64,000 bases of DNA, taken from Desulfobulbaceae bacterium BRH_c16a. Lineage in GTDB: Bacteria > Desulfobacterota > Desulfobulbia > Desulfobulbales > Desulfocapsaceae. Under the pieces are notes generated by a model, which saw nothing but the letters and a program-made list of their open reading frames with translations, did not search any database and had not been told where the DNA came from. Position numbers and translations under genes: made by a program. Positions 17,916 through 27,308 of this stretch are shown piece after piece (position 1 is the stretch's first letter; every line of letters starts with the position of its first letter). The stretch spans positions 62,001 to 126,000 of the forward strand of contig LADS01000036.1 of assembly GCA_000961725.1 (NCBI GenBank), written 5' to 3'.

Positions 17916-19097
17916 TCACAGGGCCGCTTCATAGATGGCCGCAACCTCGGCATCTTTCAGTTTGCGCGGATTGGTCAGGCCACAGGCATCCTTCTGAGCG
18001 TTGCCGGTCATGGTGGCAATATCCTCTTTTTTTACCTTCTTGCCGTAGCGCTTGCCGAGCTCGACCAGCCCCGACGGAATGCCGATGTCGGTAGACAGTT
18101 GTTTGATTGCGTCCAGACACTTCTCGGCACCGGCTCGCATCGACAGGCCATCGACGTTTTCGCCGAGGAACCTGGCCATATCGACATAGCGTTCCAGTCT
18201 GGCGTTAAGGTTGGCGCGTTGCACATGGGGCAGCAGGATGGCGTTGCATTCCCCATGGGGAAGATCGTAGAAGCCGCCCAACTGGTGAGCCATGGCGTGG
18301 ACATGGCCAAGACTCGCGTTATTGAAGGCCATTCCGGCCAGAAACTGGGCATAGCACATGCCGTCGCGGGCCTCGAGATCTTCGCCGTTGGCGACTGCCT
18401 TGCGGAGGAATTTGGCGATCAGTTCGATCGACTTCTGGGCACAGGCGTCGGTCATGGGGGTAGCAATGGTGGAGACATAGGCCTCGACTGCATGGGTCAA
18501 GGCGTCCATGCCGGTTGCCGCGGTCAATGCCGGGGGCATGCCGACCATCAGCAAGGGATCGTCAATGGCGATGCCGGGAGTGACGCGCCAGTCAACTATG
18601 GCCATCTTCACCTTGCGGGAGGTGTCGGTGATGATGCAGAACCGGGTCATTTCGGAGGCGGTCCCGGCGGTGGTGTTGACCGCCAGGTACGGAGGCATCG
18701 GTTTGGTGGATTTGTCCACTCCTTCGAAATCATGGATTTTGCCGCCGTTGGCGACGACGAGGCCGATGCCTTTGCCGCAGTCGTGAGAACTCCCGCCGCC
18801 GAGAGAGATGAGGGAGTCACATTTTTCGGATTTATATACCTCGACCCCGTCATGGACGTTCTTGTCGGTGGGATTGGGAATCGTTTCATCGTACACCTTA
18901 TATCCCATGCCGGCGGCATCGAGCAGGTCGGTGATCTGCTTGGTAAGACCACAGCCGGTTATGCCCTTGTCCGTGACCACCAAGGGCTTGGTGCCACCTA
19001 ACGCTTTTATTTTTTCCGGAATTTGTTTTGCTGCGCCGATACCGATAAGAGTAACGCTGGGAATAAAGAACCCATATACCATTTCTTGAATCGCCAT
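17916..19097 (-). CDS. Iron-containing (type III) alcohol dehydrogenase
   Basis: A 393-aa NAD-dependent alcohol/aldehyde oxidoreductase. The N-terminus GFFIPSVTLIGIGAAKQIPE is typical. The nucleotide site is GGGSSHDCGKGIG near 98, followed by NTTAGTASEMTRFCIITD. Iron ligands lie in GMDALTHAVEAY, LGHVHAMAHQLGG and YDLPHGECNA (one Asp, three His). AGGTG precedes the ATG. It is monocistronic with its own terminator. Upstream lies a cluster of short repeats (19178-19226). The physiological direction, ethanol oxidation or aldehyde reduction, is unknown. Confidence 0.93.
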   Translation of the reverse strand: MAIQEMVYGFFIPSVTLIGIGAAKQIPEKIKALGGTKPLVVTDKGITGCGLTKQITDLLDAAGMGYKVYDETIPNPTDKNVHDGVEVYKSEKCDSLISLGGGSSHDCGKGIGLVVANGGKIHDFEGVDKSTKPMPPYLAVNTTAGTASEMTRFCIITDTSRKVKMAIVDWRVTPGIAIDDPLLMVGMPPALTAATGMDALTHAVEAYVSTIATPMTDACAQKSIELIAKFLRKAVANGEDLEARDGMCYAQFLAGMAFNNASLGHVHAMAHQLGGFYDLPHGECNAILLPHVQRANLNARLERYVDMARFLGENVDGLSMRAGAEKCLDAIKQLSTDIGIPSGLVELGKRYGKKVKKEDIATMTGNAQKDACGLTNPRKLKDAEVAAIYEAAL

Positions 19098-19177
19098 AAT
19101 CGCACCTCATTTGGTTGTGGTGAATTTTCTAAAAAAATCGGCGACAACCACGATTTTTCGGCTGCCAAGGCGCACGC

Positions 19178-19226
19178 AATGCCAAGAGGAGATCTTAATG
19201 CCAAGGGGAGCTCTAATGCCAAGGGG
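19178..19226. repeat. Three short tandem repeats upstream of the alcohol dehydrogenase
   Basis: AATGCCAAGRGG occurs at 19178, 19197 and 19215, spaced 19 and 18 bp, about two helical turns; a fourth partial CTGCCAAGG lies at about 19162. Read on the minus strand the unit is CCYCTTGGCATT. It lies 80-130 bp upstream of the dehydrogenase start, suggesting cooperative regulator sites rather than a terminator or CRISPR. Confidence 0.5.
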
Positions 19227-19391
19227 AATCATCGCCGACCGGCTTATGCGCAAACGATAAGACAGAATGACCGGATTCGCTACTTTGAGTGGGGTGAATA
19301 TATCGCAACTACGCCGAGATATTCTTGCGGTGCAGGTGGTTTCGCCTGAATGCCTTTAGCTTAACTCGGAAGTTTTCGATCAAAAGTGACT

Positions 19392-21163
19392 TCACGCCGG
19401 CCTCAGCAAGGCCTTGAACTGCTCGATCGGCACCGGCTTGCCGAACAGGTTGCCCTGGAAATGAGCACAGCCATATTTTGCCAGGAGATTCTTCTGAGCT
19501 CTCGTTTCTACGCCCTCGGCGATTACATCCAGATTGAGGCTCCGGGCCATGGCGATGATGGTCCGCACAATCGCCTTGTTGCTGTGGTCGTCGACCAGGT
19601 CGCGGACAAACGATCGGTCGATCTTGAGTTGATCGAGCGGAAGCTGTGTGAGATATTGCAAGGAGGAATAGCCCGTACCGAAGTCATCCAGCGCAAACCT
19701 GACGCCGATTTTGTTGAGTTCGTTCATTGCCGCGACCATGTTGTTGACGTTTTCCAGCAGCATTCCTTCGGTCAGCTCCAGCTTAAGCAGGCTCGGCTCG
19801 ACCCCATGGCGTTGCAGAACGGCTTTCACTTGCCAAGCGAAATCAGGCTGATGGAATTGCTTGGCACTGACGTTCACTGAAAGAACGAGCTTCCGGGTGA
19901 GACTATCATCCTGCCAGGCCTTGAGCTGGGCGCAGGCCGACTCGAGCACCCATCGGCCGATGGGCCGGATCAGCCCGGTTTCTTCCGCCAGCGGGATGAA
20001 CCGGGAGGGAAGCACCAGGCCGCGCTCGGGTGTATCCAGCGGATCAGGCCCTCGGCGCCAATGGGCAGGTGCAATCCATTTACCTTGATTTGATAGAACA
20101 ACTGAAACTCGTTGCGATCGACCGCCTTGTGCAGTTCGGCTTCGAGGGATGAGCGGGCATCGATGGCCGCCTGCATCCGCGGATCGAAAAAACGCACGGT
20201 GTTGCGCCCCGCCTTCTTCGCCTGATACATGGCGATGTCGGTCTGCTTGAGCAATTCCTCGACCGTTTGCGAGTCGCTATTGAAAAGAGTGGCGCCGATG
20301 CTGGCAGAGCTGAGGTATTCATACGAGTCCAGCAGGTAGGGCCGGCTGAGAGTTTCCCGGATTTTTTCGCCGACGGCTTCCGTTTGCGCCGCCGCTTCCA
20401 GGGGGACTTTGCTCAGGTGTTCCAGCATCACCACGAACTCGTCGCCGCCGATCCGGGCAATGGTATCGCTCTCGCGTACGCTGGACTCCAGACGTTGGGC
20501 CACCTGCTGCAGCATCAAGTCACCCTTGTCGTGGCCCAGGGTATCATTGAGGGTCTTGAAATTATCCAGGTCAATGAAGAGCAGCGCCCCGGCCTGGCCG
20601 GTCCGCAATCTCGATGTCAGGGCATTCCGCAGTCGCTCCAGAAGAAGCCGTCGATTCGGCAATCGAGTGAGGGGGTCGCTGGTCGAGAGCGATTGCAAAG
20701 TGATGTTCATTTCCTCGAGCAGTTGGTTCTGCTCGGCGAGTTTGAGGTTGATGAGCCTGAGTTCGTCTTCCTGACTTTTTCGGTCGTTGATATTGAACGT
20801 CACCCCAATGAATCGCTTGCCGTGATCAACCCCGCTGCTCTTCATGATCCTGCCGTAATTGGCGTACCAGATCCAGGAACCGTTTTTGGCGAGCAACCTG
20901 AATTCGCTGCGGTATTGCGCTGTGACTCCAGTCAGGTGTTCGTTGATCGCCTCCCTGATTGCCGGGATGTCGTCTGGATGAACGATGGCGAACATGTCGT
21001 CGATGTATACAAAGCTTTCCTCTACGGTATATCCCAGTTCGGCAAAGGTTTTCAGCGCCCTGCGAGTGACCTCGCCGGAAACCAGATCGTTTTCCCAAAG
21101 ATCGAGCCCGGCCGCCTCCAGGGCCAGCTCCAGGCGGTCCTTGTTGAGATCGTCTTCACCCAT
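19392..21163 (-). pseudogene. PAS-GGDEF-EAL protein interrupted by a one-base frameshift
   Basis: Two overlapping frames form one protein. The first (21163 down to about 20028) has a PAS domain (about 10-130), a coiled-coil linker and a GGDEF domain with LFIDLDNFKTLNDTLGHDKG and the motif RIGGDEFV. It then enters the EAL domain (FQLFYQIKVNG, GAEGLIRWIHP) and goes out of frame. The second frame resumes at LPSRFIPLAEETGLIRPIGR and contains DDFGTGYSSL and VIAEGVETRAQ up to 19392. One missing G near 20028 would restore HPERGLVLPSRF. Either a real mutation or a sequencing error. The GGDEF half is intact; the EAL signature is EGL rather than EAL. Confidence 0.8.
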
Positions 21164-21180
21164 CGTCTCCCGAGCCCGTT

Positions 21181-21642
21181 TTAACCTGAGTAAGGGAGAG
21201 CACCGGCATAACCGATCCTCCGCAAAAGACCGGCGAACGATGCGGCAACCCCGGTTGCTTTGGACAATTCCGGTGCCGCGTCGACCTTGATGACACTGAC
21301 GGTCCGGCCTGTGCTCTTGCCGGTGGCCGGATCGAAATACCCCCCCAGGTCATCGGTCGAGTTGGAGAAACCACGACCGCTGCTTTCGGAGTAGTAGCAG
21401 ATTGAATCCGGCGCGATGATGTCGGGCACGCTGTTCAGGCTCGAATACATGATCAGACTTTCGTTCAGGTTATAAAGGAAGTGTGTTTCCGTGCTGCTGA
21501 TTTGATCGGGGGTATTGTCCAGGCGGATGATGCCGGTGTCGAGGGAGCCGCTGGTCGTCGACTGCGTGACGGCCGTAATGTAGAAGTTGGTGACGGCGGG
21601 TGTCGCCGCTCTATCGATTATACCATACTCCTGACCGGCCAC
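21181..21642 (-). CDS. Hypothetical protein, possibly truncated
   Basis: A 153-aa protein with a GTG start preceded by AGGGGGA. I do not recognise a family. It is polar and rich in Ser, Thr and Asp, with LDTGIIRLDNTPDQISSTET and SVIKVDAAPELSKATGVAAS. In frame upstream of the GTG the DNA still reads like protein (NYQRAAGFAEELFITITTKG) back to a stop near 21719 but has no start codon, so the gene may have lost its 5' end. It lies 17 bp upstream of the PAS-GGDEF-EAL gene and may be cotranscribed with it. Confidence 0.45.
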   Translation of the reverse strand: MAGQEYGIIDRAATPAVTNFYITAVTQSTTSGSLDTGIIRLDNTPDQISSTETHFLYNLNESLIMYSSLNSVPDIIAPDSICYYSESSGRGFSNSTDDLGGYFDPATGKSTGRTVSVIKVDAAPELSKATGVAASFAGLLRRIGYAGALPYSG

Positions 21643-21856
21643 GGCTTCCCCCTTCGTGGTGATGGTGATAAATAATTCTTCTGCAAATCCTGCCGCTCTC
21701 TGATAATTCCCAATAGCCTACCTTTTTTTGCCTTTTTTCCTATGTTTTTTTGCCGTCTTTATGCTCTTCAGTGCATCGGCGGTGAGCAATCGGGCTTTTC
21801 CTCCAGAATTGCCCCCAATTTCTCGCCACCATCTTTCAATTTACATCGGTTTAAGC

Positions 21857-24826
21857 TCAACGCGGCGGTTGTTGCCTCAGCAAGACCCCCATTCTCTTTC
21901 GGCCATCGACCCGCAGGACAAAGGGGGCGGCCCGGCGAACATGGACCACATGCTCTGTCTCTTCGGCAACCGTCAGACCGGCCAGATACTGCCAGTCGAT
22001 ACGATCTTCGGGATGAATGCCGACGTTCAGGTAATTGATGCCGAGCGAGGCGATATTGTGGAAGAAATGCGATCCCTGGGAGGGGTCGGCATTGATTGAT
22101 GGATGAACAGTCTCGACGATGGCTCCGACTCCGCCGATATCGTTCCAGGTGACCGGGATCCCGAGAAAGTGGTCGGCCGAGCCCCAGCGGCCGGGACCTA
22201 TGAGTATATACTTCCGTGCGGCCTTGACCAGAGAACTGTTGATCTTGCCGAGTTGCCGGGCGATCTCGATTGTTTTTGACGGATCGAAGGTTTCCGGCCG
22301 GATATAGACCAGGTCGTACATGGTGCGGTTGTCGGTGTTGCCGAGGGCCTGATGACAGATGCAGAAGGCCTGGTTGTACTCGTCGCCGGCGATATCGACC
22401 TCGAGCATTTCCTCACGGGCACTCATCGGCCGAAGCTGCAGGACCGCAAGTCGTGCCTTGCCGCTGGCTTTCTGAGGGAAGTCGACGGCGAACTCTATTT
22501 CCACCGGGCAGCCAAGACCTTCCCGCCCCATTTCAAGCAGGGTCATAATAGCCTGGGGCAGGGGATAAGCCCTGTATTTGATGATGGCGGCGAAGGTCAG
22601 CACCGGAATGCCCAGTGGCGAAAACTGGTCACGGATCCGCTCCTCCGACGGATCGTAGGTGCTCGACAGGTAGCGGACGGGAAACTCGTCGGTCGCCTCG
22701 GCTATCGATCGTCGGTCGAGGGTGTTGGCGTCGCTTGCCTCGGGGTTGGTTGTTGTCCTCTCCAGCGGCAGGGCGTAAAAATACTGCTGGGCATTGTTCA
22801 AAATATCCGGGATGGTGCTCCGTTGCGGCAGGATCTCCGGAAAGCGTGGGGAGAATCGCAGGATTTTTTCGCCCTCCATTACCGACTTGCCGAGGCCGAG
22901 GGCGATGCTGACAATACCGTCTTCCGGCTTCATCGCAGAGAAGGGATAGTAATTAAGAGATTGGGCGACGCCGGAGATTGCCGGATAAAAAGAACTTCCA
23001 TAGCGGCTGCCGACCACCTGCTGCAGGATAACGGCCATCTTTTCCTGCTCGATCTGGTTGCCGACCCTTTTGGAAAAGGATTTCGGGGCGAGAAAATAGG
23101 TCGAGGCATAAACCCGGCGAATGGCATTTTCGAGCTGGATCAGCCGGAACTGGAAGGCCGAATGATCATTGGCAACCATGCAGGTGTGGTAAAGCCCGGC
23201 ATAGGATCTGAACTGGGCATCCTCGAGGATGCTCGAGGAGCGGACCGCGAGAGGATAGTTGACGGTTCGAAGATAGTCGCCGAGCTGTGCGCTGAGCCGC
23301 GTCGGCAAAGGCGATTTCCTGACTCTGGCCAAGACTGCCTCATCGGTCAGGTCTTCCCTGGTCAGGTCGTGCAGTTTGTTCAAATTGATGAATTCGTCGA
23401 AGGCATCGGTGGTGACGACCAGTGTCTGGGGTACGACGATATCGAACTGGTCGAAAGGTTCGAGCCGTTCCCTGTTGCGGTGGAGCATTGCCGAAAAGAA
23501 GGCCAGCCCCCTTGCCTTGCCGCCGAGGGAACCATTGCCGGTTTTGGCGAAATTGATGTCCGGATCGAAACGGTCCCGATCGAAATTGACAATCACCCCA
23601 CGCTGTCGGGCGATCCGTTTCTCTTTGATCATTCGAATCAGATGGCGGCGATAGCTTTCAACCGACTCGAAGGAGGAGTCGTGCAGAGGCCTGACCTGCG
23701 AGGCTAACTCAACCTCGGCAAGGGTATAGAACCACCTGGAAAAATCGTTATGCCGTGAGTGGAAAAGAAAGGATTCCGCCGGGATAGTTTCCAGCTTTTT
23801 CTCCAGCGCATACAGATTGGCGGCCTGGTCGTAAGCGGTGCCGTCCGGCATCCTGAAGACGAAATTGCCGAAACCGAGATGGTTTTTCAGAAATGCTTTT
23901 ATATTTTCCTGCAGGGATGGCGCATTTTTATCAATAAAAAGAGCCGGGATATTTTGCGCAAGATCGGCGTTATGGCTTTCGGAGCTGGTGAGCAGGAGCG
24001 GGATATCGAAGCGGTCCCTTTTGATGTGGCTGAGGAGCTGCAGCCCGGCCATGCCGTCAAGGGCGTGATTGCGGGGGAAGCGCATATCTGAGATGACGCC
24101 CAGGACATACGGCTTGAACTGTTCGTATAACTCCACCGCCCGTTCGTAGGAATGGGCCAGCAGGATCTTGGGCCGGGCCCGCATGGAGAGCAGGCGGTGC
24201 TCCTCATTCAACCCTTCTTTGATGACCGCCTGGGTCTCGACCACCAGCTCCTTGTAGAGAATCGGCAGCAACAGGGAGAGATAATAGGGTGAGTCCTCGA
24301 CAAACAGTATGATGCGGACCCCTGCCGTTCTCGTGTCGGGAATGGCATTGAAGCGGTCTTCCACGCTCTTGACGATGGCCAGGAGAATGTCGGCCTGGCC
24401 GGACCAGTAGAAAACCAGATCGATTGACTGCTTTTGTTCGTGCCACGCCGGGAATGAATCGGGCAAAGCCTCCTGGTGGGTCAGCAATACCACCGGAATA
24501 CCGGGCTTGGCTTTTTTGATTTCCTGACCCAGCGCGAAGGCATGTTCGTCTACCGAGGGGGAGACGGTGATAACCAGATCGAAAGGCTGATCGGCGAAAT
24601 GTGCCAGTGCTTCGGCAAGCGATGACACCCAGGTCAGTCGAGGCGGGCGGCTGAGATTCAACCCACGGTATTCATTGACGATCTGTTCTGAAATGCGGCT
24701 GTCTTCCTCCATGATCCAAGCCTCGTAGGAGGTGCTGATCAGCAGGATATGCTGTACCTTTGTCGGCATCAGCTCGTGGAAAAGTTTGAAGCGGGAGCTG
24801 AGCTTTTCCTTCTGCTTGGAATGCAT
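21857..24826 (-). CDS. Receiver domain / PEP synthase-like ATP-grasp (PPDK-N) protein
   Basis: An 989-aa cytoplasmic protein. Residues about 25-155 form a degenerate receiver-like domain (HILLISTSYEAW...). Residues about 175-325 form a second receiver with the canonical residues: acidic pair in FVEDSPYY, phospho-acceptor Asp in VISDMRFP, Lys in FIDKNAP. From about 435 to 790 comes the nucleotide-binding domain of PEP synthase/PPDK, with GSLGGKARGLAFFSAML, the ATP-site AVRSSSILEDAQFRSYAG, and PVEIEFAVDF with VLQLRPMS. The phosphohistidine swivel and the PEP-binding barrel are absent, so PEP cannot be made; a signalling phosphotransfer role is possible. The C-terminal 200 residues include KYILIGPGRWGSADHFLGIP. 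The ATG at 24826 has AAGGAG eight bases upstream. Confidence 0.8.
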   Translation of the reverse strand: MHSKQKEKLSSRFKLFHELMPTKVQHILLISTSYEAWIMEEDSRISEQIVNEYRGLNLSRPPRLTWVSSLAEALAHFADQPFDLVITVSPSVDEHAFALGQEIKKAKPGIPVVLLTHQEALPDSFPAWHEQKQSIDLVFYWSGQADILLAIVKSVEDRFNAIPDTRTAGVRIILFVEDSPYYLSLLLPILYKELVVETQAVIKEGLNEEHRLLSMRARPKILLAHSYERAVELYEQFKPYVLGVISDMRFPRNHALDGMAGLQLLSHIKRDRFDIPLLLTSSESHNADLAQNIPALFIDKNAPSLQENIKAFLKNHLGFGNFVFRMPDGTAYDQAANLYALEKKLETIPAESFLFHSRHNDFSRWFYTLAEVELASQVRPLHDSSFESVESYRRHLIRMIKEKRIARQRGVIVNFDRDRFDPDINFAKTGNGSLGGKARGLAFFSAMLHRNRERLEPFDQFDIVVPQTLVVTTDAFDEFINLNKLHDLTREDLTDEAVLARVRKSPLPTRLSAQLGDYLRTVNYPLAVRSSSILEDAQFRSYAGLYHTCMVANDHSAFQFRLIQLENAIRRVYASTYFLAPKSFSKRVGNQIEQEKMAVILQQVVGSRYGSSFYPAISGVAQSLNYYPFSAMKPEDGIVSIALGLGKSVMEGEKILRFSPRFPEILPQRSTIPDILNNAQQYFYALPLERTTTNPEASDANTLDRRSIAEATDEFPVRYLSSTYDPSEERIRDQFSPLGIPVLTFAAIIKYRAYPLPQAIMTLLEMGREGLGCPVEIEFAVDFPQKASGKARLAVLQLRPMSAREEMLEVDIAGDEYNQAFCICHQALGNTDNRTMYDLVYIRPETFDPSKTIEIARQLGKINSSLVKAARKYILIGPGRWGSADHFLGIPVTWNDIGGVGAIVETVHPSINADPSQGSHFFHNIASLGINYLNVGIHPEDRIDWQYLAGLTVAEETEHVVHVRRAAPFVLRVDGRKRMGVLLRQQPPR

Positions 24827-24956
24827 GGACAATTCTCCTTAAAGGAGGGGCGCAATCATCGTCGGCGGGATTTCGCATCGCCCGGTCAAACTTTATTATA
24901 CTCCGGAATGAAAATTTATGCCTTGAGGATCGTGGCGTGAACACGGCCAGTTACGA

Positions 24957-26975
24957 TCAGGAAATGTACATTTCATCAAGACTGTCAAAAAGTTTTTTCC
25001 TTACTTCTTCAAATTCTACAACTTTTCTGCGAGCGTCAGCAGTTCTGTTCGAGTTGAACGAGTCGATGGCCTGGACGACTTTCACATGCACAGCCTCATG
25101 GTGCAGGCCAACTTCCTTGTAGAGCGGGTGGTTCTTCACTTTTGCCGGGGCATTGTCATACCATTTGCCAAAATCGCATTGGTGATGGTCGGGGACTTTT
25201 TTTGAGTCGATGGTTGTATACCCGCTGAGAACGGAAGTCAGCCGCATCTTCCAGTTGAAATGGGCATCTTTAATCTTGCCGATATCGAACTGAGCGGGTC
25301 TGAAAGTGAAACGATTGAGGAGGAGTTCAAGGGCAGCCGCATTGTTTTTCATTTCTGTGGCCAGTTCTTTTACATCGGAACTGCCGGCTGCAACCGTCGT
25401 TGCCTCTTTTTTCACCAGGCTGATATCCCTGGTTACCTCCGCATTGGCAATCGACGCCTGGGCAATATTTTCGGTGACCTCCTGCATGCCGATGGATGCC
25501 TGGTTGACATTGCTGGCAATCTCTCTGCTCGTCACCGCCTGCTCCTCGACAGCGGCGGCGGTGGCTGATACTATGTCGTTGGTATTGTTTATTATTTCTG
25601 TGATGGTATTGATGATCGCAATTGTCTGCTCGCTTGAATGCTGAACGCTCTCGATCCGTCCTTTAATCTCCCGCGTTGCATCGGTGGTTTGCTTGGCAAG
25701 TTCTTTGATCTCATTGGCGACCACGGCAAATCCTTTTCCCGCATCACCGGCCCGGGCCGCTTCGATAGTTGCGTTGAGAGCAAGAAGGTTGGTCTGGTCG
25801 GCTATCTCGTTAATGGTCTCCGTCACCTTGCTGATTAATTTGGCTGCGTCACCCAATTCCTGGACACTCGCCGAAGCCCTGTCGGCCTCCTGCACGGCCT
25901 GCATGGTAATGACCCTGGCATTTTCCGAGCCCTGCGCGATTTCGGTGATTGTGCTGGTCATTTCCTCGGTGGCCGCGGCCACCATGCTGACATTGGTGCT
26001 GGTCTGTTCGGCTGCCGCGGCAATGGCAGTCATGTTCGAATTCATCTGTTCGGCGGCGGCGGCGACAGTGTTGCAGCTCCCCGACATGGTTTCGGCAGCG
26101 GTAAAGAGAGCGGAAGAGAGCTTGTCAAGATTTTCGGCAGAGGCATTGATGGTCGATGACGAGCAATGGACCTTCGCGCACATGCTGTCGATACTCGTGG
26201 CAAGGTTGTTGGTGGAGCAGGCGAGCTGGCCTATTTCATCCTTCTGATTCAAGGAACTGCGAGTCATCATATTGCCGCCCGCCAGGCTGTCGGTGATGGC
26301 GGCCAATTGGCGGGTGGTGCCGGAAATATTGCGGGAAATGAGAAAGCTGATCAATAGTCCCAGGCCGATCGAGAGAGCGGCCAGGAGAAGAATAAGATTT
26401 TGGCTGAACACGATGGAGGAATCCACTTTTTCATGATCGGAACCGGCGTCGGCCTCTATTGTCGAAATGACATCCTTGAGTATTTCCTGGATTGAGGACA
26501 TGGCGGTACTGGTCGTACTCTCGAATATCCTCTGAGCCTCGGGGAGGATGAGACTTTTTTCCTGTTTTGCCGCCATCTCGTTGATCTGCTTGACGGAGTC
26601 ATGGAGCCGGGCATGGGGTTGTTCGAGTTTCTGCAGGAGGTTTGCAAGAGCAGGAATTTTCTGCTCAGCGGTTTCCCGTCCACCTCCATAAAGCCATTTG
26701 CCCAGTGCGCATTGATGGTCGTCGGTCTCCACCTGCATCGACCGGAGGGTCTGGTCGCTGAAAAAACGGCTGGCCTTGTTCATGAATTTCAGGTGGTCGT
26801 TTTCCCGCGCCAGTATTTCCTTGTTGAGATGGGCCGAGTATTCGGCGTTGTCGATTGCCGAAATAATCGAGCCGAAACGGAGCCAGCAAACAGTGGTGAT
26901 GAGTGTGAGAAAAAACAGCACCGTACCAAACGCCAACAACAGTTTTGCAGTAATGGAAAAATCTTTGATACGCAT
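24957..26975 (-). CDS. Methyl-accepting chemotaxis protein with two CZB-like zinc modules
   Basis: A 672-aa chemoreceptor. TM1 is at about 10-30. The periplasmic part (30-195) contains [15 protein letters not shown]...[14 protein letters not shown]...HARLHDSV, the His...Cys...His...His layout of a chemoreceptor zinc-binding (CZB) module. TM2 is at about 199-220, followed by a HAMP domain and the signalling domain with [21 protein letters not shown]. At the C-terminus (about 590-672) is a second CZB domain, [11 protein letters not shown]...[14 protein letters not shown]...LHHEAVH. C-terminal CZB domains are known to sense zinc, hypochlorite or redox state. Having one module on each side of the membrane is uncommon. 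Confidence 0.9.
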   Translation of the reverse strand: MRIKDFSITAKLLLAFGTVLFFLTLITTVCWLRFGSIISAIDNAEYSAHLNKEILARENDHLKFMNKASRFFSDQTLRSMQVETDDHQCALGKWLYGGGRETAEQKIPALANLLQKLEQPHARLHDSVKQINEMAAKQEKSLILPEAQRIFESTTSTAMSSIQEILKDVISTIEADAGSDHEKVDSSIVFSQNLILLLAALSIGLGLLISFLISRNISGTTRQLAAITDSLAGGNMMTRSSLNQKDEIGQLACSTNNLATSIDSMCAKVHCSSSTINASAENLDKLSSALFTAAETMSGSCNTVAAAAEQMNSNMTAIAAAAEQTSTNVSMVAAATEEMTSTITEIAQGSENARVITMQAVQEADRASASVQELGDAAKLISKVTETINEIADQTNLLALNATIEAARAGDAGKGFAVVANEIKELAKQTTDATREIKGRIESVQHSSEQTIAIINTITEIINNTNDIVSATAAAVEEQAVTSREIASNVNQASIGMQEVTENIAQASIANAEVTRDISLVKKEATTVAAGSSDVKELATEMKNNAAALELLLNRFTFRPAQFDIGKIKDAHFNWKMRLTSVLSGYTTIDSKKVPDHHQCDFGKWYDNAPAKVKNHPLYKEVGLHHEAVHVKVVQAIDSFNSNRTADARRKVVEFEEVRKKLFDSLDEMYIS

Positions 26976-27308
26976 GTGCCTTCCTCTGGCTGGTTAAATG
27001 GGATGCAAACTTGGAGTACTACTTTGTGATATTTGACTTGGTTGATATTATCACATGTGGTTGAAAAGTCCAGTTTCGTCAAGAAATATTCTTAGATATG
27101 GCTTAATGCCTGGTTTTTCTACCTCTTTAAAGGATCACTGAACGGAATACTCCGCAATGGGTGAAGTGAAGACGGTGGCATATACATCCCTGTATAGGTT
27201 GCTCCAATAGCATATAAAAAATAGTTCAGCGTTGAGAATATAAAAATATATGCTATTTCAATAACAATTATAGTTGTATATTTGCAAAAATTTATCTATT
27301 TTAATAGC
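26976..27308. other. AT-rich promoter region of the hipA-like gene
   Basis: No gene is visible. The segment becomes strongly AT-rich after 27140 and carries inverted AATAGCATATA half-sites listed separately. Its base composition differs from the surrounding GC-rich genes, consistent with a mobile toxin-antitoxin locus. Confidence 0.45.
27206..27257. promoter_or_regulatory. Inverted AATAGCATATA sites, probable HipB-type operator
   Basis: AATAGCATATA at 27206-27216 and its exact complement TATATGCTATT at 27247-27257 are separated by 30 bp. A third half-site AATAGCAT (27303-27310) overlaps the toxin start codon. Paired inverted sites over the promoter are usual for autorepression by Xre-type antitoxins. 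Confidence 0.5.

Noticed and set aside
17904-19001. 365-codon open frame on the plus strand opposite the iron alcohol dehydrogenase
   Set aside because: The minus-strand frame has all dehydrogenase motifs and a ribosome site; the plus frame has no recognisable domain and arises from GC-rich codon bias.
19178-19226. Short regular repeats considered as a CRISPR array
   Set aside because: Units are about 12 bp with 6-7 bp between them and only three copies; no cas genes nearby.
22352-23707. 451-codon plus-strand frame opposite the receiver/PPDK-N gene
   Set aside because: It is antisense to a gene with clear conserved domains, has no domain of its own, and is His/Gly-rich as typical for shadow frames.
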